Assembly (NCBI GenBank): GCA_031425695.1
Contig: JANPJV010000237.1
Span: 1 to 26,838 of the forward strand
Source of the DNA: JANPJV01 sp031425695
GTDB lineage: Bacteria > Pseudomonadota > Gammaproteobacteria > Xanthomonadales > SZUA-5
Direction of reading: 5' to 3'
Length of the DNA: 26,838 nt
Both the position numbers and the translations under genes were made by a program. Below the pieces are notes generated by a model that was given only the letters and a program-made list of their open reading frames with translations, searched no databases and had not been told where the DNA came from. Shown here one piece after another: positions 1 through 5,569 of this stretch (positions are counted from its first letter, which is position 1; the number at the start of each line of letters is the position of its first letter).

Positions 1-28
1 AGATCATAGAAAGCGTCGGCCGAGCGGC

Positions 29-77
29 CGGAAAGCTTGTCTGACTTAATTATGCTTATTTCTGACACACCACACTA
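29..77 (+). repeat. Degenerate end of the GACACACCACAC inverted-repeat element
   Basis: This stretch matches the right-hand end of the complete element at 24104-24262. Shared blocks in order are CGGAAA, TTGT, ACTTA, TAT and GACACACCACACTA. Here about nine extra bases (CTTATTTCT) sit just before GACACACC. The left half of the element is not recognisable; it may have decayed or lie before the window. The hairpin array begins two bases after the repeat end. I infer an old partial copy; one partner copy is too few to define its limits exactly. Confidence 0.5.
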
Positions 78-78
78 A

Positions 79-231
79 CAGGGTGTTGCAAAACACCCTG
101 GTAGCGCGCGACAAGGATGTCGCGCCCGCAAATCGATCACGGAAGAGATTGATTGTCGCGGGCGAGTCCGGGCGTGTACCGGACTCGCGACCAGCAAAAG
201 TCCAGGAAAGGACTTTTGCACCCTGCTAGGG
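79..231 (+). ncRNA. Tandem-hairpin array, candidate structured RNA or long 5' leader
   Basis: Successive hairpins read from the plus strand. H1 79-100 has 9-bp arms and loop GCAA. H2 106-125 has 8-bp arms GCGCGACA/TGTCGCGC and loop AGGA. H3 131-154 has 8 bp with one G-T pair and an 8-nt loop containing GGA. H4 162-188 has 10 bp and a 7-nt loop. H5 194-219 has 10-bp arms GCAAAAGTCC/GGACTTTTGC and loop AGGAAA. A small CCCT/AGGG hairpin ends at 231. A nested alternative also exists: CAGGGT (79-84) with ACCCTG (220-225), GCAAAA (88-93) with TTTTGC (214-219), and CTGGT (98-102) with ACCAG (190-194), enclosing H2-H4. TTTTT follows at 256-260. The kinase start is 82 nt further on, so this may be its leader or a separate sRNA. 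GGA-containing loops, one matching the CsrA core, suggest CsrA/RsmA binding. No match to a named RNA family is claimed. Confidence 0.5.
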
Positions 232-312
232 CCGATTACCGACACCGACGCCCGCTTTTTCCCCTCGCACTCATGCAAAATGCGCGATGAGTGGCGAATG
301 CAGGGGGAATCG

Positions 313-3300
313 ATGACCAGCCGGGTGGCACCCGCCACCGAAACCGGCCTCTACGCGGCGTTCGCGGTGGAGACCGGTCAGATTCTTGCGGGTCGTTTCC
401 GGGTCGAGCAGCTGCTCGGCATGGGCGCGATGGGCATGGTCTACGTCGCCGAAGACCTCGAGCTCGGGCAGCGCGTCGCCATCAAACTGCTGCGCCCGGA
501 GATCGCCAGCCAGGCGGATGCGATTGCGCGCTTCCGCCAGGAGATCCTGCTCGCCCGCCAGGTCACCAGTCCGCGCGTGGTGCGCATCCACGATCTCTTC
601 CGCGACGGCGACCTCACGTTGCTGGCGATGGATTACGTGCAGGGTGAGCCGCTCGACCGACGCCTGGAGCGCGTCGGCAAGCTCGAGCTCACCGAAGCGA
701 TCACGCTCATCCGCGAGTGTGCCGAGGGCCTGCAGGCGGCGCATGCGCGCGGGATCATTCATCGCGACCTGAAGCCGGCCAACATCCTCATTGACGCCGA
801 CGGCCACGCGCTGATCAGCGATTTCGGCATTGCGCTGTCCCTCACGAGCGATGCGTCCGACCCATCCGACGCGCCTGGCGCTTCCGGCCGGCGCGCATCG
901 GGCGCGGCTTCAGGCGCGGGCATGATCGTCGGTACACCCGATTACCTGTCGCCGGAACAGGCGCGGGGCGGCGAGCTCGACGGACGCAGCGACCTCTACG
1001 CGCTCGGCCTGGTCGCCTACGAAGCGCTGACCGGGGTCAGCCCCTTTGCCGATCTATCGTCCGAGGAGTCACTGTCTGCCCGGCTGCGCGTGGCTCCGAA
1101 CGACGTGCGCACGCTGCGGCCCGACACGCCCGCTTGGCTGGCGCAATTGCTGCGGCGCCTGCTGCGCCCGGCACGAGCGCAACGCCTGCCAGATGCGGCA
1201 GCAGTCATCCGTGCGATCGACCAGCGCCAGGTCGCAACGGGGGCACGTCATCGCAAGTCCTTGCTGCTTGCGGGTATCAGCGCGGGACTGCTGACACTGA
1301 CCTTGAGCTACTACTGGTTGCGCGCACATCCGCCGCAGCCCGGCGAAGTGCCCACGGCGGCCGCCCCGGCGCCCGCATTGCCGCCGCGGTGGCTGTTGCT
1401 GCCGTTGCTCGATGCCGAGCAGCAGTTCGCCACCGACGCGCTCTCGCTGGCGCTCGGCGAGGGGCTCGGATTGCTGCTCGACGGGCGCGACGACGTCGCC
1501 GTCATCGGCAGCGAGCGCACCCAGGTGGCACTCTCACAGCTACGCGCCACGCGCGCGGACGCGAAGCTGGAACGGCAGCTGGCGAGCGAGCTCGGCAGCA
1601 TCGAGCTGCTCGCCATCAATACGGCGAGCGCTCCCGCCGGCGTGCGCCTGCGCGCCGGCTTTCATGGCGGAGCCAATGCCCGCCCCGGGGTCGAGGCGGA
1701 AGCACCTGACCGGATCGCTGCGACGCGCGCGCTCGCCATTGCGCTGGGCGTTCCCGAGGCCCACTGGGGCGAGCTGTTCGGTGCGCCCTCGGCACGCGCG
1801 CTCGAGCTACTCGGCGAGGGCCTGCAACTGCGCCGCGAGGGACAGATCGGGACGGCGCTCAAGCGCTTCACGCTCGCGATCGCGGAAGCGCCGGGACTCA
1901 ACCTTGCACGCCTGCAGCAGCTCGAGCTCAGTCTCGCGGTCGGCGACCGCACGCTGGCCGCACAGTTGCTGGAAGCGATCCCGGGGACGCTCGCGGGCGC
2001 CGCCGGTCTGCAGCGGACCTGGCTGCAGGCGCTGGTCGAAGGCCAGGCGCCTGCGCCTGCGCATCCGCTGCAGCTCGCAGTTACGCGCGAACCGAACGAT
2101 CTCGAAGCGCGCCTGCGCCTGATCCAGGCGCTTGGCGAAGCTGGCGAGCGTCCGCAGGCACTCACCCTGCTGCGGGCGCTGGTGAAGCAGGACCGCGGAG
2201 ATCCGCGTATCTGGTTCCTGCTCGGCAAGTACTCGATCCTCACCGGCGAAGTCCGCCCGGCAGTCGATGAGTACCTGGTCCAGGCACTGGTGCTGTTCAA
2301 ACGCTCGCGCAACCGCTTCGGCGAAGGCGAAGTCGCCAATGCGCTCGGCGTCGGCTACGGGCGGCTCGGCCAGACCGAGGATGCCGAACAGCAATATCGC
2401 CAGGCGCTCAAGTTGCGCGAGCTGGTCGGCAACCGTCGTGGCCAGGCTTCGACCCTGCGCAACCTGGCGCAGATTGCCTTGATCCGCGGCGAGCTCGACC
2501 TGGCGCAGAGCCAGCTAGAACAGGCCAGTCTCGGCTTCCAGGCACTCGGCGACGATGCCGGCGTGATTGCCGTCGACAACGAGCTGGGGCTGCTGTCGGA
2601 AGAACGTGGCGACTACTCCGCGGCGATCGAAAACTACCGGCGCGCGCTGCGCGGTCGCGAGCGCCTCGAGGATGCTTTCGGTGCCGCCGAAGCGATGAAC
2701 AACATTGGCTTCGCGCACTTCCAGCTGGGCGATCTCGACAGCGCCCAGGTCTATTGGCGCCAAGCCGGCGAAGCCTTCACCCGGCTGGCCGACCTGCCCG
2801 GGCAGGTGCGCATTGAGCAGAACCTCGGCTTGCTCGCGACCGCGCGCGGAAACTGGGCCGAGGCCGAGACCCGCCTGCTGCGCTCTATCGAGCTGGCCGA
2901 GGCGGAACAGATGGTCGAGGAACTCTCGGTATCGATGCGCAACCTGGCTGAGCTGCGGCTGTTGCAAGGACGCCTGGCCGACGCGCTGGCCGCGGTCGAG
3001 CGCGCCAATACGCTGTTCGTGGAGCGCGAGGATCACCGCGGGCGCACGGATGGCGCGCTGCTGCACGCACGCGTGCTGCTCGCCGGTGCGGACGGGCCGG
3101 CAGCGCTCGCAATGGTCACCGCGATGGGCGAGGACCTGGCCGGGAGCTCGCTCGAGCACCAGGCACTCGCGGCGCTGCTGCTTGCCGAGCTGGCGCCCGG
3201 CAAGCGCGTCGACCAGCTCGATATTGCCGCGCATGCAGCAGCCCGCGCGGGCGTCGAGAGCCTGCGCCTGCGGGTCGCCGTTGCCCGCCAGCCTGCCGAC

Positions 3301-3657
3301 GCCGCGCTCACCCAGGCAGTCGAGCGGCTCGGACATGCACCGTTGACCCTGGACGCGGCAGTCGCCGCGATCGAGGCGCTCAACGTCGCCGGCAAATACC
3401 CGGCCGCCGTCGCACGCTATGTGGCGATCCAGCCGCTGTTGCGCGAGATCGGCACCGCGTTGGTCGCCACCCGCCTGCATCGCGCAGGCGCCAAGGCGCT
3501 TGCCGGCGCCGGCAACACCGAGCAGGCGCGCACTGCGGATGCAGCTGCCGACTCCGCCTTCGCGGACCTGCTCGCCGCGGCACCCCCGGCTCTTGCTGCG
3601 ACGTTGCGCGCGAGCGCACCGGAGCTTGCCGAGGACCTGCCCGCCAACGCGCCATGA
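313..3657 (+). CDS. Membrane Ser/Thr protein kinase (Hanks type) with C-terminal TPR repeats
   Basis: Predicted protein of 1114 residues. I chose the ATG at 313 because AGGGGGA (302-308) lies just upstream; in-frame ATGs at 280 and 298 lack this spacing. The kinase domain spans about residues 27-305: glycine loop GMGAMGMVY (36-44), AIK lysine K58, HRDLKPAN with catalytic D152, DFG at 170-172 and SPEQ in place of APE. Between DFG and GTPDY lies an unusually long Ser/Ala/Gly/Asp-rich activation segment. One membrane helix follows (about 316-336), then a Pro/Ala linker and a long alpha-helical region with repeated TPR-like units (about 480-1000). The kinase is expected in the cytoplasm and the TPR part on the other side of the inner membrane. 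The stop overlaps the histidine kinase start (ATGA), implying translational coupling. The substrate is unknown; the adjacent two-component system is the obvious candidate partner, by inference. Confidence 0.95.
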   Translation: MTSRVAPATETGLYAAFAVETGQILAGRFRVEQLLGMGAMGMVYVAEDLELGQRVAIKLLRPEIASQADAIARFRQEILLARQVTSPRVVRIHDLFRDGDLTLLAMDYVQGEPLDRRLERVGKLELTEAITLIRECAEGLQAAHARGIIHRDLKPANILIDADGHALISDFGIALSLTSDASDPSDAPGASGRRASGAASGAGMIVGTPDYLSPEQARGGELDGRSDLYALGLVAYEALTGVSPFADLSSEESLSARLRVAPNDVRTLRPDTPAWLAQLLRRLLRPARAQRLPDAAAVIRAIDQRQVATGARHRKSLLLAGISAGLLTLTLSYYWLRAHPPQPGEVPTAAAPAPALPPRWLLLPLLDAEQQFATDALSLALGEGLGLLLDGRDDVAVIGSERTQVALSQLRATRADAKLERQLASELGSIELLAINTASAPAGVRLRAGFHGGANARPGVEAEAPDRIAATRALAIALGVPEAHWGELFGAPSARALELLGEGLQLRREGQIGTALKRFTLAIAEAPGLNLARLQQLELSLAVGDRTLAAQLLEAIPGTLAGAAGLQRTWLQALVEGQAPAPAHPLQLAVTREPNDLEARLRLIQALGEAGERPQALTLLRALVKQDRGDPRIWFLLGKYSILTGEVRPAVDEYLVQALVLFKRSRNRFGEGEVANALGVGYGRLGQTEDAEQQYRQALKLRELVGNRRGQASTLRNLAQIALIRGELDLAQSQLEQASLGFQALGDDAGVIAVDNELGLLSEERGDYSAAIENYRRALRGRERLEDAFGAAEAMNNIGFAHFQLGDLDSAQVYWRQAGEAFTRLADLPGQVRIEQNLGLLATARGNWAEAETRLLRSIELAEAEQMVEELSVSMRNLAELRLLQGRLADALAAVERANTLFVEREDHRGRTDGALLHARVLLAGADGPAALAMVTAMGEDLAGSSLEHQALAALLLAELAPGKRVDQLDIAAHAAARAGVESLRLRVAVARQPADAALTQAVERLGHAPLTLDAAVAAIEALNVAGKYPAAVARYVAIQPLLREIGTALVATRLHRAGAKALAGAGNTEQARTADAAADSAFADLLAAAPPALAATLRASAPELAEDLPANAP

Positions 3658-4397
3658 ATGCCGACGATCCGACCGAGCTGCACCGGCTGATCGATGCCGC
3701 CCGCCGCGACTACGACGCGCTGCTGGCGCGGCTCGAACAGAACCAGGCCGAGTTCCGACGACTCGCGCGGGGCGTCTTCCGTGTCCAGGAGGACGAGCGC
3801 CGGCGCATCGCGCGTGAGCTCCACGATGGCGTCGGCCAGAACCTGACCGCGCTCAAGCATCAGTTGCATCACCTGCAGCAGCAGCCGCAGGTGAGTCCCA
3901 CCGAGCTCTCGGACAGCTGCGCGCGGCTGCTCGTCCTGGTCGGCGCCACGCTCGAGGACACGCGCCAGATGTCGCGCCTGCTGCGCCCGCAGATCCTCGA
4001 CGACCTCGGCCTCGAGGCGGCCCTCGCCTGGCTGGTACGCAGCAACTCCACCCCGGCGGGACCACGCATCGAGCTCACCCTCGACACCCGCGCGAGCTGG
4101 GACCAGGACCAGGCTTCGCTGATCTTCCGGCTGGTGCAGGAAGCGCTCAACAACGCGCTCAAGCATGCCCACGCGCAGGTGATCGAGATCGAACTCGCGG
4201 CCGTGCCCGGCGCATTGAAGCTGCGCGTAAGCGACGACGGCGTCGGCTTTGATGCACGGGAGCGCGTGTCCGCCGACGCGCCCAGCACCGGCCTCTCCAG
4301 CATGCGCGAGCGCGTCCAGCTCTTCGGCGGCCAATACCGCCTGCGCACTCGCAAAGGCGCCGGGTGTACCATCGAGGTGATCCTGCAGGGCGCGTGA
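3654..4397 (+). CDS. Soluble NarL/UhpB-type sensor histidine kinase
   Basis: 247 residues. The N-terminus (1-45) is a short helical, possibly coiled-coil, segment with no membrane span or recognisable sensor domain. The HisKA_3 dimerisation motif ERRRIARELHDGVGQ carries phosphoacceptor H57. The HATPase_c domain follows, with N box VQEALNNALKHA (about 161-172), G1 box DDGVGF (194-199) and GLSSMRER near 213-220. All catalytic elements are present, so it should autophosphorylate in the cytoplasm. Without its own sensor it probably takes its input from a partner. The start overlaps the stop of the Ser/Thr kinase by 4 nt, making that kinase the natural input. The cognate regulator is very likely the LuxR-type protein starting at 4670, from which it is separated by a 182-bp inverted repeat. 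Confidence 0.95.
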   Translation: MNADDPTELHRLIDAARRDYDALLARLEQNQAEFRRLARGVFRVQEDERRRIARELHDGVGQNLTALKHQLHHLQQQPQVSPTELSDSCARLLVLVGATLEDTRQMSRLLRPQILDDLGLEAALAWLVRSNSTPAGPRIELTLDTRASWDQDQASLIFRLVQEALNNALKHAHAQVIEIELAAVPGALKLRVSDDGVGFDARERVSADAPSTGLSSMRERVQLFGGQYRLRTRKGAGCTIEVILQGA

Positions 4398-4428
4398 CGG
4401 CTCAGGACGGGGATGGAAAGCAGAGCAG

Positions 4429-4610
4429 AGCCATCCACAGATTACGCAGATGAAAAGCGGATTACAGGCAGAATCATCAGGACCAGAAAGCTGTTGATCT
4501 GTGCAAAGATCGCGAGATGTGAGTACGGATGCCCAACTTGCCGTTGGCAAAGCCGGCCTTGGCTTTAATCTGCGTCATCCGCTTTTCATCTGTGTAATCT
4601 GTGGATGGCT
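4429..4610. repeat. Inverted repeat with TCCACAGATTACGCAGAT arms, copy 1
   Basis: The left arm (4429-4464) and right arm (4576-4610) are reverse complements over about 35 bases with roughly two mismatches. Key blocks are ATCCACAGATTACGCAGATG and AAAAGCGGAT. The interior is about 110 bases and carries no ORF of note. A second copy lies at 5335-5427, so the response regulator gene sits between two members of one family. The strong symmetry means a transcript through it would form a long hairpin, which could attenuate or stabilise the kinase-regulator mRNA. I believe similar 'CCACAGATTACGCAGAT' repeats occur dispersed in many bacterial genomes, but I cannot name the family. Confidence 0.85.
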
Positions 4611-4669
4611 GTTCTTTTGATCTGCATGGCTGTTCTTCGATGCAGCCTTTCCCTGGGAACCAATAGCGC

Positions 4670-5311
4670 ATGGGGCCAATTCGGGTATTGCTTGCTGACG
4701 ATCACACGATCGTGCGCCAGAGCCTGGTGCTGGTGATCGACGCCAGCCCGGACCTGCGGGTGGTGGCGCAGGCGTCGGATGGGATCGAGGCGATCGAGCA
4801 GGCCTTGGCCACGCGTCCCGACGTGGCGGTGGTCGATATTTCGATGCCGCGGTTGAACGGCATCGAAGTCGTGCGCCGGCTCAAGCAGGAGTTGCCGCAG
4901 ACGCGCGTGCTGGTGCTGACCATGCACAACGAAGACGAGTACGTGCTGCACGTGGTGCGCGCCGGCGCCGCAGGCTTCCTGGTCAAGGACAGCCCCACCA
5001 CCGAGCTCCTGCAGGCCATCCGCGCACTGCACGCCGGGCGCGGATACTTCGGCCCGGATGCGGCCAAGGTGCTGGCGGAACAGCTGCACCAGCCGCGCAA
5101 GGACCTCGATGATCCTTACGGTGGTCTCACCGTCCGCGAGCGCGAGGTCTTCCACATGATGGTCGGCGGCCAGACCACCAAGGAAATCGCACGCGGCCTC
5201 GACATCAGCATCAAGACCGCCGAAAACCACCGCTCCCACATCATGGAAAAACTCGGCGCCCGCAACATCGCCGAAGTCATCCGCTACGCGGCACGCAAGG
5301 GGTTGATGTAG
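4670..5311 (+). CDS. NarL/FixJ-family response regulator (REC + LuxR-type HTH)
   Basis: 213 residues. The receiver domain (4-120) has the acidic pair D10-D11, phosphoacceptor D56 in VVDISMPRLNG, T84 in LVLTMH and K106 in GFLVKD, so it is complete. The C-terminal LuxR HTH (about 148-205) contains LTVREREVFHMM, GQTTKEIARGLDISIKTAENHRSHIMEKLG and a final RYAARKGLM. It should be phosphorylated by the upstream histidine kinase and bind DNA as a dimer; targets cannot be read from the window. The ATG at 4670 gives an intact receiver domain, but the ribosome site is weak (GGGAA about 12 nt upstream). Inverted-repeat copies flank the gene on both sides, about 60 and 24 nt away. Confidence 0.96.
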   Translation: MGPIRVLLADDHTIVRQSLVLVIDASPDLRVVAQASDGIEAIEQALATRPDVAVVDISMPRLNGIEVVRRLKQELPQTRVLVLTMHNEDEYVLHVVRAGAAGFLVKDSPTTELLQAIRALHAGRGYFGPDAAKVLAEQLHQPRKDLDDPYGGLTVREREVFHMMVGGQTTKEIARGLDISIKTAENHRSHIMEKLGARNIAEVIRYAARKGLM

Positions 5312-5334
5312 CGAAGACCGAATCCAAGGGCAAA

Positions 5335-5427
5335 AGCATCTATCCACAGATTTCGCAGATTTACGCAGATTGAGAGCTGCGTGAGATCGCGCGCTTCCGC
5401 TTCTAATCTGCGTAGTCTGTGGATGCT
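5335..5427. repeat. Inverted repeat with TCCACAGATTACGCAGAT arms, copy 2
   Basis: The left arm (5335-5371) carries ATCCACAGATTTCGCAGATT followed by TACGCAGATT. The right arm (5405-5427) carries AATCTGCGTAGTCTGTGGAT. The left arm holds one extra 11-base CAGATT-type unit, so pairing is imperfect but clear. The copy is shorter than the one at 4429-4610, and its interior is unrelated. It lies 24 nt after the regulator stop and could act as a transcript end, although there is no T-run. From 5428 to 5569 I see only a small GGGGGTTTTCCCC hairpin and then the ribosome site of the protease. Confidence 0.8.
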
Positions 5428-5569
5428 CTTCCGCTTCTTGCTCTGGTGCTCTTGTTGCCAGTCGCTCCTGGGGGTTTTCCCCGAGCCGCCGTGAGGAATC
5501 GCCAGCGTATCGGCGGCGCGCCCCCGGCGCGAACCTGTGCCCACCTTAGGCGTCGCACAGGGGTCGTTC

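Noticed and set aside
79..231. Integron attC-like or CRISPR-like array
   Set aside because: The hairpins have unrelated stem sequences, no direct repeats with spacers, and none shows the RYYYAAC/GTTRRRY core; no integrase or cas gene is in the window.
2515..3480. Long open frame on the minus strand within the first kinase gene
   Set aside because: It lies entirely opposite a kinase-TPR gene with clear domain content, has no recognisable domain and no ribosome site, and such antisense frames are common in GC-rich DNA.
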